From Tillus elongatus (taxonomy: Eukaryota > Arthropoda > Insecta > Coleoptera > Cleridae), in the NCBI GenBank assembly GCA_964006375.1, contig OZ023267.1, positions 18,306,971 to 18,370,970 on the forward strand: DNA of 64,000 nt. Reading direction: 5' to 3'. Each line of letters starts with the position of its first letter. The first letter of the stretch is position 1. Made by a program: the position numbers and the translations under genes. The notes below the pieces were generated by a model. The model worked only from the letters and a program-made list of their open reading frames with translations. It searched no databases and was not told where the DNA came from. This document shows, one piece after another, positions 36,410 through 48,488 of the stretch.

Positions 36410-37370
36410 AATTTTTAATTTTAATCGATTTTAAGTTAAAAATCATGAGAAATGGGTAATTCGAAATTTGCAAGTATTAAATACAGCTATGGAATACGGT
36501 ATTTTTAACTGACTAATACATTTACATTTTCTAAAATCTTTTATTTATTATCAGAAGTTGTGAAAGTTTGAGATGTTTATACATGAAAGGTTTAACTGCG
36601 TGAAAATTCTGAAGATCTGGCAACCGCCACAACTACATTTTGATATCTTGCAATGATTGTAACTTCTATTGTTTAGATTTTTATCTACGATTTATTTAAA
36701 TAGTACAGCAGTACAGGTAAGGTCAGCTGTCCTTATTCAACATTGTAGATATTGCATTACAGAATTTGAAGTGATGTCGGGGATTACTTTGATATTAATT
36801 TCGAATAACTTTATTTTTATTTGATCAAAAGACTTGAAAATTGGTACACAACCACGTCTATCTACTTCCCTTTAACTTGTAAATTTTCGTTTCAATCACT
36901 TAAACAATTTGTCTTAAAAAATATTTTTAAATTCGTTGTTAAGAAAATTATCAGTTAAGATCTGATGAACGAACCCCTCCAAGCCATTAAGAAAATGGAG
37001 GGTAAATCCCAGAATTGGTCCAAATTAGTGAAGTATTTTTTGAGTCATCCTGGATATGGGTTCCAGGGCCAGTAATTTGCGCTCATTTGAAGAAAATTTT
37101 CGAAAGTCTTACCATCCTCTTTATTAGTGAATTTCCTTAATGAAAATTAACTAATACAGCTTATGTTTCTAACATCAACTATCATACACTGAAATAATCA
37201 GTTGAAAGCTGGATAATACGCGCGGGGGAAAATTCGCGTGTGGCAGCCGTACATTAGGGTTCTAAAGGCCCTAATTCAAGCTCATTTGAAAAAAATTTCC
37301 GAAAGTCTCACCATCGATACCTCTCTATTAGTGAACTTTCTTAAAATGAAAATTCACTAATAAACAGCAC
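36410..37370 (+). mobile_element. GCAAG-related body and two tandem 3' ends without (TA)n
   Basis: 36410-37040 matches 3675-4460. The 3' phrases 'gatatgggttccaggg', 'gcgctcatttgaag' and a hairpin end at 37125-37155 follow, with no TA array. A second 3' end ('ctctattagtgaactttc..gaaaattcactaa') lies at 37318-37365. Confidence 0.6.
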
Positions 37371-37379
37371 GTGCGTGTT

Positions 37380-37905
37380 AGCTTTACTTTTTATAGCATT
37401 ATAATATAATGTTTCTGTTATTTTACTATATGTAGTGAAAAAACTAAGCTGGCATATCTATAATTTGATTTCTACACCATAACATATTATTTCGACTGAA
37501 TAACAATGGCAACATTTGCGTACGTAATTACTTATATGTTTATACCGCTACATACATTATATTATATAATCTTAAACATCTGTATCACGGATTGCATGAG
37601 TGGCACACATTCACGATCGGTCAGTTGCTTTTTATTTCGTAGTGGAAATATTCAAGTTTACTTTTACTTACTCAGCCAGCATCTGTTGGAATGTTCGGTT
37701 ACTTTGCCATAGAGAACATTGGAATAAATAAATCATACAGAAAACTGTTGCTATCTCGACGAGTTTTAATATCAGCATCATTTTTGCCCGCACATCCCAC
37801 AAGCACCGTAAAAACTTTTTTTTCAGGGTTTCATTTCATAGTATATTTGAACTCTGCAGAAATCAGCTTTATTTGATATTCATCTGTTGCTTTTATCTCT
37901 AGCAA
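37380..37905. other. Unassigned sequence
   Basis: Short plus-strand frames (37506-37712, 37691-37876) show no domain or repeat match. Confidence 0.35.
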
Positions 37906-37910
37906 TATTA

Positions 37911-38605
37911 TCAAAGTAATGAGCCCTTTTCACTTGTTGGCATTTCTTTGGATCGAAATCTCAATTGGCACCAACATGTGATATCAATTGCAGAAGCGGC
38001 TGCTAAGAAATTAGGTTTCCTCTTCCGGGCTCGCAAATACTTTTCACCAGCTAATCTCTATACCTTATATACGTCACAAATAAGACCAAACCTAGAATCT
38101 GGTTCCCACATCTGGGGTGCTGCTGCCGCTTCTACACTCGCTATTCTGGACTCCATTCAGAAGAGAGCTATACGTCTCATCGGTGACCCTACCCTCACCC
38201 AAAGGCTGTCATCCCTTGTCCACCGACCTGCCGTTGGTGACCTTTCTCTCCTCTCTCTCTCTCTCTATTTTATAGATATCTGCCCGGGCACTGCTCAGAG
38301 GAGTTTTCTTCCATAGTTCACCCACCTGCTGCCCCCAACAGATCTACCAGGGGAACAGAGCGAATGCAGCCTTTTACTATCCAGATCACCAGATATAGAA
38401 CATCTTGTTATGCCCGCTATTTTGTCCCGAGAACTTCCAAGTTGTGGAATTCCCTGCCGGAACATGTTTTTCCTTCTCCCCCGAACCTTCAAGTCCAGAA
38501 TTAACAAGTTGCCTCTTTCCTCCTTGTCGACATCCACGGTACGATAGTATTTAGGCTGTAAGCCCTCGTGGTGTGTTTTTGAAATGAATAAAAAATAAAA
38601 AAAGA
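37911..38605 (+). pseudogene. LINE (CR1/Kiri-like) 3' end with RT C-terminus
   Basis: Homology to the 51-kb copy starts abruptly at 37911. The frame gives 'DRNLNWHQHVISIAEAAAKK' then 'LGFLFRARKYFSPANLYTLY', 'SQIRPNLESGSHIWGAA' and 'IQKRAIRLIGDPTLT', the region after the RT palm in CR1-group LINEs. A frameshift near 38250 in a CT-rich run breaks the rest; the true end 'LWNSLPEHVFPSPP' follows in another frame. The 3' UTR 'gccctcgtggtgtgtt' and A-rich tail end at about 38600. 5'-truncated. Confidence 0.8.
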
Positions 38606-38829
38606 GTTTTTTAGGTTTTTCTTGTTTTTATCTACAGGCTGGTCTAAAAATAATAGCACACACACCACCAGTAATCCCGGTATCAACATATTTCGATTTA
38701 GCCAAACGTACATCAAATTAGCTAAAAAAGATTTTCCTTCAAAAATTTGAAAAAATGTTTTTTGACGAAGAAAAATGTCGACGAAACTATGCCTAAATAA
38801 TTTTCGATAATAGCTTATTGAAAAAAATG

Positions 38830-39262
38830 TTTGGAACGCAGCAAGTGCATTATAGTAGTCACTTTTCATAAGAGTTTTACACTACTGCAGGTCTCTTTAA
38901 AAAAAACTGTGGTACAAATTTCATTAAGGTTACAAACGATTTTCAGAAAATAAATTATTATTTACAAAATAGAACATACCTGCCAAATTATAAATATGGC
39001 ATTTTTTTCCTTATTTATTGCTTGGATGGTTTTGTTTTGAGTCAACTTAATCGAACTAGTTTTTGTAAACAAAACAACAACAAAGGTTTTTTTTAAACCA
39101 ATTTGTAGTTATCCCCCAAGTTGATTATGTTATTTTTCTTAGTTTACATACATAGGTTTTACTATAGTTCCAGATTAAAGATTCTAACTTAATGGGTAAC
39201 TGAGTTATCGGATTTAAAATATTTTTACAAAATTCTCTACTATAACGTACTTGCTGCACCCA
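38830..39262 (+). mobile_element. GCAAG-type element with inverted ends
   Basis: 'ggaacgcagcaagtgcatt' at 38833 and the inverse 'acgtacttgctgcacccag' at about 39246-39262. Internal phrases match long-form copies ('acctgccaaattataaa'). About 430 bp, no TA array. Confidence 0.6.
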
Positions 39263-39339
39263 GACCATTTTCAACACTTATTTACTGTCGCTGTATTCAT
39301 ACCTTTTGTAAATGATAAAATTGTAGCTTTCTATGTAAG

Positions 39340-39725
39340 ACTGACAAACAACACACCCTGAATTTCATTTTTGGAAAAATATTTTAAATAAATGAAATGG
39401 TGTAACAAATTAAACATAAATTGAGAATCTTGGTATGCTGCTTTGTCGCAGGGGTTTTCCTTCCCCTTTGGCATGCCTACAACCACCCTCAATGCATAAA
39501 CAGGAACAATATAAACAACAATTTTTTTTTTTGGGGAACAACACCCAAGAAAATTACTGGACCTGCGCTGAATATAAGGCTTCTGGGCGAGGTCAACAGG
39601 ATTTGAAGAAGGTATAGCTGCAAAATGGGATAAATGCAACTTATACAAGTTCCACTAAGCTAGTTTTTTGACGGTTTTCGCTCACATTTCCTTTTTGCCT
39701 TGGCCTTCAATACACCCAAATTATT
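39340..39725. repeat. Unclassified GC-richer repeat, second copy
   Basis: 'ttccttcccctttggcatgcc', 'cacccaagaaaattactgg' and 'tttcgctcacatttcc' match the repeat at 2460-3050 in order. Frames here are unsupported. Confidence 0.45.
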
Positions 39726-39739
39726 TAACTGTTTATAAA

Positions 39740-40322
<583 letters not shown>

Positions 40323-40324
40323 CC

Positions 40325-40446
40325 AATTCATCACAATGCAGTTTTCAGACCTGTAAAGACCATACACTAGTTTATTCATCCCTCTGATGACGCTAAATTT
40401 GTTAGTGAAGCGATCGTCCGGTCTGAAAACTGTAATGTGATGAATT
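40325..40446 (+). mobile_element. Penelope-like end (family C), inverted arms and hammerhead-like motif
   Basis: The arms 40325-40351 and 40420-40446 are inverted (aattcatcacaatgcagtt / aactgtaatgtgatgaatt, two mismatches). Between them CTGATGA (40383) is followed by a CGCTAA/TTAGTG stem and GAAG, then CGGTC. The core deviates at GAAA. Same family as 24990-25090. Confidence 0.5.
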
Positions 40447-40575
40447 GACCTGGCCCATTTCTACCCTAATATAGGGACAAAGTATGTAAGGCTAGATGCA
40501 TTCTCGCAACAATTAGAACCGTAGACCGGTTTTGCTCTCATTAGAGCTCTTCAGTACGGCATACTAATTGTAGCA
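40447..40575 (-). mobile_element. Penelope-like fragment (family B)
   Basis: 'ggcccatttctaccctaatat' and 'tgcattctcgcaacaatta' match 47320-47620 inverted. It includes the hammerhead motif listed separately. Confidence 0.55.
40520..40558 (-). ncRNA. Hammerhead ribozyme motif with one core change
   Basis: Minus strand: CGTA, CTGAAGA, stem GCTCT/AGAGC, AAAA in place of GAAA, CCGGTC, TACG. It is the same as the 47548 copy except the G of GAAA (plus-strand T at 40533), an invariant position, so it is expected to be inactive. Confidence 0.7.
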
Positions 40576-41036
<461 letters not shown>

Positions 41037-41202
41037 AAATGATATCCAGTCGAGAGCTGGTACCTCCCGCCTCATAGTTATAAGTTTATTTTGAACAAAG
41101 TATAGTAATAAAATCAATAGTTTGAGCCTGGGTATTTTGTCGAGAATGTCTGTTAAAATGTAATTGGCACATATACTAATTTTTCTTTTATGTTTGTTTC
41201 AG

Positions 41203-41331
41203 AAGTGTTAACCTAGTCTAGTCAAAATGAAGTGTTTTGTAAGTTTCGTGTGTGTATTGAGTGTCCTATTCGCTGTGGGTTTAGCTGCACCTTATCCTCA
41301 AGGAGGAATTAGCGGTTCTACAGGTATCCAG
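41203..41331 (+). CDS. Likely host exon: start of a small secreted protein
   Basis: A polypyrimidine tract and 'tttgtttcag' end at 41202. After 24 nt of leader the ATG at 41227 opens MKCFVSFVCVLSVLFAVGLA, a textbook signal peptide, with a likely cut after Ala-Ala before 'PYPQGGISGSTGIQ'. At 41332 a strong donor 'gtaagc' follows in phase 0. So this would be a second exon (the first being leader only) of a secreted product with a Gly/Ser-rich mature start. The mature family is unknown. Further exons were not identified; the following intron would hold the hAT relic. Codons are free of repeat matches, unlike the rest of the window. Confidence 0.65.
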
Positions 41332-41835
41332 GTAAGCAAACAATTCCAATATTACTATTTTCTAACCCAACTGTTGTCATTCATTCCATAAATACCATTA
41401 TATTAATATATTCTTTGTATCGTTATTATCTCACATTGTTTTATGAATGCGAAATTAATTTTATTGTTTATTTATTGTACATATAGCTATTTCGTTGTTT
41501 TTCCCTATTATGTAGCTCATTTATGTAAGTATAATATGTCTTCCTGATTCTGTGTAGGTTATAGAATGTTAAAACTGCTGTGTAGACCTAATTTGAGTTA
41601 ATATCTCTTTTAGTTTTTAACTTATAATTCAAAAAGTTTGTTCCTAAAAATATTTTTTGAGCTTAACAGCCTCAGTTGTCAGGGTATTATTTAAATTAAT
41701 TTTGACAAAATCTATGAGTAATAATTAAAAGCAAAGATTTTGTATACAAAGTAGGCTTTTGCACGTTGTTGATTTTTCTAATGTATCATCTGCGTAATTC
41801 ATTAGCTTCTCTTATGCAAAATGTTAATGTAGTGC

Positions 41836-43460
41836 CCAGTGGCGGTTTCTCTAAGGAGGCAGAGGAGGCCGGGCATCCCTAGTCAGAATTAGTTACATCC
41901 TCCCTATTCAAGTAGTCAGTTAGTTACATATAACTTTAATCCAATATCCGATATTAAAGTCATACTTATTCATATTATTATTATTTAAACCAAATTCATA
42001 TAAAAATTCTCTTAATCTGCAATTACAATTACAACCGGCAACGCTGCTGAGAGGTATATTACCAAAACGGCGCGATCTTCTTGCGTACGTGTGTGACGTC
42101 ACGGAGGCCCGGTTCCGATCTTTTCGACTTTGGACCATACTTGAACATATTTATTTGCATGCATACAACCATTAGCGCCCTGGCAAACTAATTAAAACCG
42201 CGTTTCAAATCACGTGCTTGGACGCCAGACTTCGCTGCTAATGTGAGCGTTGGTAAGGTGGAATTTAACTTCTAGGATAGCTTCTACAGTGTTGTAAAAC
42301 AAAAACATGTTAATAGAAGTTTTTGCTTATATTTTTATTCACGATGATTTCAAACAAGATCAACAAACTCTGAGAGAATCTATTGGCCTAAAACGTCACC
42401 TTAACGATCCGCTTTTTCTTATTCTTTCACACACTTTTAAATTTATATTTGAACATACCGATGTTGTATTTTTAATTTTACAAAATAAAAGCACAGATAT
42501 TTATTACGCTAAGAAACGTCTGATTGTATTAACTATTAACTACTACATTGCAAGATTTTAGAAATAATGAAATTAATTTTAATCAAGTTCACAACTCCTT
42601 ATTTGAGGATGTTGAAAATAACGAGCCAGCACCAAAGAAAAGAAAGACAACATTAAGTATTCAAAATTTAAAACCGAATTATAAACAAATTTTTAATGAC
42701 ATTTTAGATTTAGACATAATAATTAATCAATTGCAAGTAAGATTTTGGGATTTAAACAAGCTAGAAATTTTCGATTTAATAAAGAAAGACAATTTTGTTT
42801 CGTATTCAAAAAACTTTCCAAAGGATGTGTTTGAATTGTTATTAAAACAATAACCCTTGTTTGATTCAACTGCATTAAAAAACTGTATACGCAGATACAG
42901 AACTGTTTCAAGATTGCCATACGCCTGTCGAAATGATTTCATTTATTTACAAAAATGACTTAATTTCTTGTCTAACCGAGTTTTATAAACTGCTTGCGTT
43001 GATAGTCACAATTCCTATCACATCTGCTTCAGTAGAAAGAAGTTTTTCTGCACTTAAACGCATCAAAACATTTTCCAGCAATAGTATTAGTCAGGACAGG
43101 TTAAAAAACATATCAATTATTTCTATAGAAAAAAGGCTTGTTAAAGAACGGACACAGCAGACTTCATTTTACCATAAAGTAATCGATATTTTTGCCGGGC
43201 AAAAAGGTAGACGGATTCCATTAATTTATAAAAAATATTTAGGAACGTATTAGTTTATCAGTTATATTCAGTAACAGATGCTCAACACCTCCTATTTTAT
43301 TGTTTCTGTTTTATTTATTTATTTCTATTTTTGTTATTATTTTTTAGAATTTATTGTTTAGTGGTTTTTGTAAATATGTAAATAATCCTCGAATCCAATT
43401 TTCCCGGATTCTTAAAACCATGTCCCACGCCCCACCTCTTGGCAAGTTCCATTAATTTAC
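41836..43460 (+). mobile_element. hAT transposon (ZMYM1-like), degenerate
   Basis: Left terminus 'cagtggcggtttctctaagg' is followed by a broken transposase and a short 3' region. The right terminus (expected ...CCGCCACTG) was not found; the element stops before the Penelope-like fragment at 43475. Confidence 0.6.
42307..43253 (+). pseudogene. hAT transposase relic with C-terminal dimerisation domain
   Basis: Three frames in order: 42307-42561 ('TLRESIGLKRHLNDPLF', 'DVVFLILQNKSTDIYYAKKR'), 42548-42853 ('EPAPKKRKTTLSIQNLKPNY') and 42933-43253. The last contains 'IPITSASVERSFSALKRIKT' and 'DRLKNISIISIEKRLVK', the hAT C-terminal dimerisation motif. Frameshifts lie near 42550 and 42860-42930. The N-terminal zinc finger and most of the catalytic domain are missing. 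Closest in style to transposases annotated as zinc finger MYM-type protein 1. Confidence 0.85.
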
Positions 43461-43474
43461 ACAAATATTTTAAT

Positions 43475-43750
43475 AACGTCAGTACGGCATACTAATTGCA
43501 GCGAATATACACCTATAAAGTAAAACGGCTATGATAGCCAGCCTCCTAACACTAAGTGAAATATAAGACACGGAGCACGTGCCGCCACCTCGTTGCGGAA
43601 CCAAATAGTATGTTGTCACGGCAGCTTCAAAGAACACAAGGTGTTAAATATTAGAGACTGTATACAACCAACTAACAATTTAGTAAATTATCAGGCTTGG
43701 CCCATTTCTACCCTAATATAGGGACAAAGTATGTAAGGCTAGATCGCATT
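43475..43750 (-). mobile_element. Penelope-like fragment (family B), diverged
   Basis: 'gtgttatctgg'-type, 'agagactgtatacaaccaacta' and 'ggcccatttctaccctaata' recur here, with 'gccgccacctcgttgcggaac' corresponding to one arm of the 47-kb hairpin. Single orientation, no fold-back. Confidence 0.5.
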
Positions 43751-43899
43751 ACTTGGTGGCGACAAGTTTAATATAATACATAATATTATTATGCTTACAT
43801 TTATGTATTTATTTCTTATTAACAATAAGACAATGCGTTTCGCTGGCTAAGCAGAGTTAGGTATGCAAAAGAACGTGTACCTATTGACTATCTCTGTAC

Positions 43900-44290
43900 T
43901 GTGGCCGGAAGGGAAGCCCCTAATTAGCATTGGGGATACACAACAGGATACACAAACTTAAAAAGTAGGGAACACGTTCGCAGACATTTAGAGGGCGTTA
44001 ACATTAATTAACTTGATTTTATCATCATGCCACATAATCACAATACAACTGTATGCACTTAAATGTTAGTAAAATACGTAATTTGTTAAGAGGTTGTGAT
44101 GAAACGTCAAACCCCACTGTACGACAGCATATTATTGTTGCATTGGACTCACCACTTGACGCCATGCGCGTGACAGATCTAAAAATAAGTAGTCTCATTA
44201 TCATATATCTCGTTATTTGTATCATGGTTGTTTGCTGCAAAGTCTCCAGGCTACCTAAATATCAATATGACCTCGTATTCAGTTGATGTT
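43900..44290. repeat. Unclassified repeat, second copy of 3140-3560
   Basis: Shared blocks: 'ttgattttatcatcatgcc', 'tgatgaaacgtcaaac', 'gccatgcgcgtgacag'. The facing frames 44025-44286 on both strands are not convincing. Confidence 0.5.
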
Positions 44291-44795
44291 TAAATATAGC
44301 AACTTTTGCACCTCACATCCTCATTTATTTACCTTGAATTTTTTTATTAATAGAAAATGACCTATATTTACACTTCTTGTGATAAATAAATTACTTAGTT
44401 TGTACTTTGTTCATTACATTGTATTTTTTTGCCTGAGGGAAGCTCAATGTACGCGGCAATTAACAATTATATACAAGTTATATTTAAAATTTTAAATATG
44501 TTATCTATTCATTAATTATTATCGCCCTGAATTGGTAAAAGCGTTCCATATTACATACAGTCGTAGAGACTTTTATTTTGGTTTCACCATTTTATCTTCT
44601 TTGCAACAAATTTTGCCCTTACGACACCATCAATCTAAATAACGTCGCAGATACTCATATTTATACACACAAGTGACAACTATTGAAAATAGAATTAGAC
44701 GTTACTGCATCTTGATCCAAAAATTCTTTGAAAAGTAAAATAAAAGATTGCGCTACTAAAATCTATATGTGATGTAGGTATGTCATATTCAATGT
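44291..44795. other. Unassigned AT-rich sequence
   Basis: No gene or shared repeat recognised. Confidence 0.35.
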
Positions 44796-44829
44796 GAAGA
44801 TAACGTCAACTAATGGTAACAATTATAAA

Positions 44830-44897
44830 AATTGTGGACGCAGCAAGTGCGTTATGGTATCGAATATTCGTAAAAATGCTTCTAATTGCAGAGTTGT
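44830..44897 (+). mobile_element. GCAAG 5' end fragment
   Basis: 'gtggacgcagcaagtgcg' at 44835 followed by about 50 bp of body, then fused to the mariner relic where its left inverted repeat should be. Confidence 0.65.
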
Positions 44898-46490
44898 CAA
44901 AATTGACTATCAGAACATTTCTTATCGGAATGAGAGAAATGTGGTTTATTATTTCAGTTTATCGGTCGGTTTGATACTTGATAGTACTACCGAAAATTAA
45001 TTTCAAAATGGTGTATTCTGTAGAAGAAAGAGTTGAAATAATTACTCTTTTTTTTTCAAAAACGATGACTGTACCAACCGAACGGCAAATTTGTTTAATG
45101 AACGACATCCGAACAGACATGTTTACAGAAAATACATTTTGGAGTTAGTTGCAAAGTTTCGACAAAGTTGTTTAGTAGCCAACAAAAAAAACGGGATCCT
45201 GAACGTGAATTTCCGGTTATAAATGAGATTACTGAGATTGAAGTTTTAGGACAAATTGCTGCAGATCCAACTTTGAGCACGAGAAAATTGGCCACTGTTT
45301 CAAACATCAAAAGAAGAACTATTCAGCGAATATTGAAGCATCATAAATTTCACCCGTATAAAATTCATCTTGTACAACAACTGAATGAAGGTGATTTTGT
45401 TCGGCGGCTGGAGTTTTGTGAAGTTATGACTGCACGAATCGCTGATAACGGGAACTTTCTGTTCAATATCTGTTTTTCAGACGAGTGTACGTTTTTATTA
45501 AACTCTACAATCAATCGTCATAATTGTCGTTATTGGACAGATAATAATCCAAGAAATTTTCAAGAAATCCACACTCAAACTCCACAGAAATTGAATGTCT
45601 GGACTGGCATTTTTAGAGACCGTTTAATCGGACCAATTTTTCTTTATCGCAATTTGAGTGGCGAAATGTATTTGGAGTTACTAGAAGATATCGTTTACCC
45701 TCTACTAATTGACATTGTTGAAAATGATGATCGCTACCAAGAAAATCAATTAGTGTTTCAACAAGATGGAGCTCCTCCGCATTTTTCACAACGTGTTAAG
45801 GAGTTTTTGAACAGAGAGTTTCCAGAGCAATGGATTGCGCGTAGAGGTGCTATTGAGTGGCCCCTTAGATCACCGGATTTAACTCCTTTAGACTTCTTTC
45901 TATGGAGCCATTTAAAGAGTATAATTTTCGCAACAGAACCGGAGTCTCTGGAAGAACTACGACGACGCATTATTGAAGAATGCCGTCTAATAACTCCACA
46001 AATGCTGCGGAATGTCAGAGCTCGTTTTGAACAAAATTTGTACTTCTGTATGGAAGCTGGTGGTCAACAATTTGAACACTTACTTAACTGAATAAACAGT
46101 TTTGAACGTTTGGTTTTATTTTTCAGTTGTTTTAAACGAAAAATTGACTAATTAATGCATTTCTTATCACAATGAATGAAATACGTTCTTGCAGCTCCAA
46201 CTGTGAATAATTTTTAAACGAGTTGATAAAACTCCAAAAAAAAAAAAAAATAGTGTGCTGAATTCAGAAAAGAAAGAGCTTTCAAATGATGTAACACTCG
46301 ACCCATGTTCCCTATTTAAAATATAAGGGTTGTTATCACCACCCTTAAGGGGCTGATGTGACAAAGTTGAGTTTTATGTCAGAACATGTCCCCCTCAATA
46401 TTAAAATTGACGTGTTTCAGCGTGTCTCGAAAAATAAATTCTCTGGGCGCAAATCGGTCTGTTTCGTTTTCAATGCGCCACGCTGTATAG
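44898..46490 (+). mobile_element. DD41D mariner-type transposon, copy 2 (left end lost)
   Basis: Same family as copy 1 (family 1). The left inverted repeat is missing. The right one (about 46140-46490) is complete to 'aatgcgccacgctgtata' and pairs with the arms at 14253 and 4468. An A-run at about 46235 is expanded. Confidence 0.85.
45008..46091 (+). pseudogene. DD41D mariner transposase, two frameshifts, rest intact
   Basis: Starts MVYSVEERVEIITLF at 45008. A T-run (45049-45057) and an A-run (45184-45192) shift the frame; both look like small indels in homopolymers. From about 45190 to 46091 a frame of about 300 codons is open. Catalytic residues are Asp in 'CFSDECTF', Asp in 'QQDGAPPHF' and Asp in 'SPDLTPLDFFLW', with 41 residues between the last two, as in the intact enzyme at 31977. 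'WIARRGAIEWPLRSPD' is the family signature. The HTH region lies in the shifted part. No product is expected without frame correction. Confidence 0.85.
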
Positions 46491-47000
46491 TAGTAACAAT
46501 GTGCCATATTTCATTAAAATAGCTTTGTTGTTTCAAAAAGTACAAACATTTTCCGAAAATAAATTTAAAAGGTTCCAGAAAAAACTGGTTCGAATGTCTT
46601 GGCCAACGAACCTCTCTAAGCAACTATCATACCTACCTATAAGTATTTACAAACAACTGTAGGACCAAAATTGTCAAAAATATTAACCTTTTTTTTACAG
46701 AAATTGGTAATGTTACACTAAATTATATTTTTCACAAAAATTTGACAACATTTTGTTTTAGAATAACTTTCTAAACATTTCTTATTAATTACCAACATGT
46801 CATACAAATCTTACAAAAAATTGTTTCTACGGAAACAGTAAAAACATTTCTGTGAAAACTTTTCAAATTCAACCAGTATTGGAGAGTACCTGTCTACGGC
46901 AGCTCGATTTTTTCGACGAGTAATACAAACAAAAAGCTCGTTGAATGCATTATTTCCATGGGACTCCGCTATCTATATTGGTAAAAACGTCATATCACAA
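46491..47000 (+). mobile_element. GCAAG element, internal fragment
   Basis: 'gtgccatatttcattaaaata', 'gtttcaaaaagtacaaac', 'ggttccagaaaaaactgg' match 6520-6650. No termini retained. Confidence 0.5.
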
Positions 47001-47202
47001 TCGTGATATGTGACAAAAACTCAAAAAGTTCCAAAACAATTGAAATAACGCAAAAACGATGAACTTACCAACATACATTATAATTCGATGGAAAATAGAA
47101 AAAATTTAATAAAAAAGAGGTTTCTATTAAAAAAAGAAAGTATGCATCACCAAAGACTTATGGGCCATCCTGTGAGTATAAAAATAGGTTTATAATATGC
47201 AG

Positions 47203-47484
47203 CACTAAGTGAGTGGTGAACGTGTCGCCACCTAGTTCGGAACCAAGTACTATGTTGTCACGCCCGCTCCAAATAACACAGAGTGTTAAAAATAGAGACA
47301 GTATACAACTAACTTACTTTGTCCCTATATTGGGGTAGAAATGGGCCAGGGATAACAATTTTTTAAATTGTTAGTTAGTTGTATACTGTCTCTATTTTTA
47401 ACACTCTGTGTTATTTGGAGCGGGCGTGACAACATAGTACTTGGTTCCGAACTAGGTGGCGACACGTTCACCACTCACTTAGTG
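47203..47484. repeat. Perfect hairpin, 112-bp arms, 58-bp loop
   Basis: The arms 47203-47314 and 47373-47484 are exact reverse complements over all 112 bp. The loop contains 'gtccctatattggggtag'. Diverged single arms at 43475-43680 show the unduplicated sequence. Confidence 0.92.
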
Positions 47485-47547
47485 TTTTAAGACTGGCTAT
47501 ACGATAGCCGTGTTATTTTTGGTGCATTTTTGCTACAATTAGTATGC

Positions 47548-47586
47548 CGTACTGAAGAGCTCTAATGAGAGCGAAACCGGTCTACG
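47548..47586 (+). ncRNA. Hammerhead ribozyme, canonical core
   Basis: Stem I CGTA / TACG, core CTGAAGA, stem II GCTCT-AATG-AGAGC (preceded by G), core GAAA, minimal stem III (AC..GU from ACCGGU), and the GTC cleavage triplet ending at 47582. All invariant core nucleotides are present. The very short stem III is typical of the hammerheads of Penelope-like retroelements, which work best as dimers. It would self-cleave element transcripts after 47582. Confidence 0.8.
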
Positions 47587-47640
47587 ATTCTAATTGTTGC
47601 GAGAATGCATCTAGTCTTTTATAATATGCAGCTTGAGACA

Positions 47641-47885
47641 CCCTATAATTAACGTATATAATGTTTTCTCATATCATGTATAATAACGGATATATTGAGC
47701 TTTACCGTAGAAATGCGTCACCCTGTATATGTATAAACAGACAAAAATTCAACTGAACCCGTATATGGGTTTTAGGGCTTCTATTTCGCGCTCTTTTGAA
47801 GAAATATTGCATAAGTCGCGGTCTTCTCAATAAAGAATTTTTTCTACGAAAATTTGCTAAAATATAGACTATTAAACCAAATTAA
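47641..47885 (+). mobile_element. GCAAG 3' half without (TA)n
   Basis: 'ttcaactgaacccgtatatgg', 'cgcgctcttttgaag', 'cttctcaataaagaattttt' and a weak hairpin end 'cgaaaatttgctaaa' at 47857. Preceded by a fragment shared with 28800-28880 and 58180-58260. Confidence 0.5.
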
Positions 47886-48039
47886 TGATGATATGTGAAA
47901 CACTAATCTACAAGGGCACTAGTAATACATGTGGAAGATTTGAAAAAAATCAAAACACTAATAAAAAATTTATCTGAGAAAAACTTAAAATAATTTTTTT
48001 TGACACCTTTATCTCCGTTAATATTGAGTTTTCGAAAAA

Positions 48040-48488
48040 TTGTTATAGGACTTTGTGGCCCTAATTTATTGTAAGGAATCACTTCCTGAAGTCTTGAAGC
48101 ATAATTTACGGACACCCTGTATGCTAACATATTCACATTTACTTAGACAAAATGTGTCAAATGTAATTTCCGTTCTGACTCCCCTCGCTGGTGTACCGTC
48201 TGACTCCACTGCCTGGAGTACCTTGGTCAATATCTCCATCGGAATCATTTCACACATGACGTTGAGTTTGAATGTGTCCATTATATTTGCCGCGGAGGCT
48301 TTAACGGGCCAGGATAATCAAGTATTGATGGCATTTTCAGATCAAAGTGAATCCGTTTGTTTCTGACAAAACATGGCGCTCCGGTAACCAGTCTCAAAAT
48401 TGTATTCTGTACGATTTGAATTGTCCGTGGTGGCCCATTAGCATAGGCTTTGTAGTGTGCCACCCGTTTATAGGAATGGCGTGGCTGG
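48040..48488 (-). pseudogene. LINE RT C-terminal fragment (jockey-like)
   Basis: The minus-strand frame ending at 48281 reads 'RTIQIVQNTILRLVTGAPCF', then 'VRNKRIHFDLKMPSI', the 'RFQNKxLRxIxNAPWYxRN' region downstream of RT in jockey-type LINEs. It runs into a second frame down to about 48066 without similarity to known domains. 5'-truncated; its upstream edge abuts the next LINE's tail. Confidence 0.65.

Larger units (their letters stand above)
47160..47640 (+). mobile_element. Penelope-like element fragment (family B) with fold-back and ribozyme
   Basis: Holds the 112-bp-arm hairpin (47203-47484), then 'gactggctatacgatagcc', the hammerhead and 'ttgcgagaatgcatctag', in the order also seen in pieces at 3773, 40447 and 43475. 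No RT. Assigned to the Penelope-like class because such elements characteristically carry hammerhead motifs in terminal repeats. Confidence 0.55.

Noticed and set aside
42723..42942. Minus-strand frames in the hAT region
   Set aside because: Opposite strand of the recognisable hAT transposase relic.
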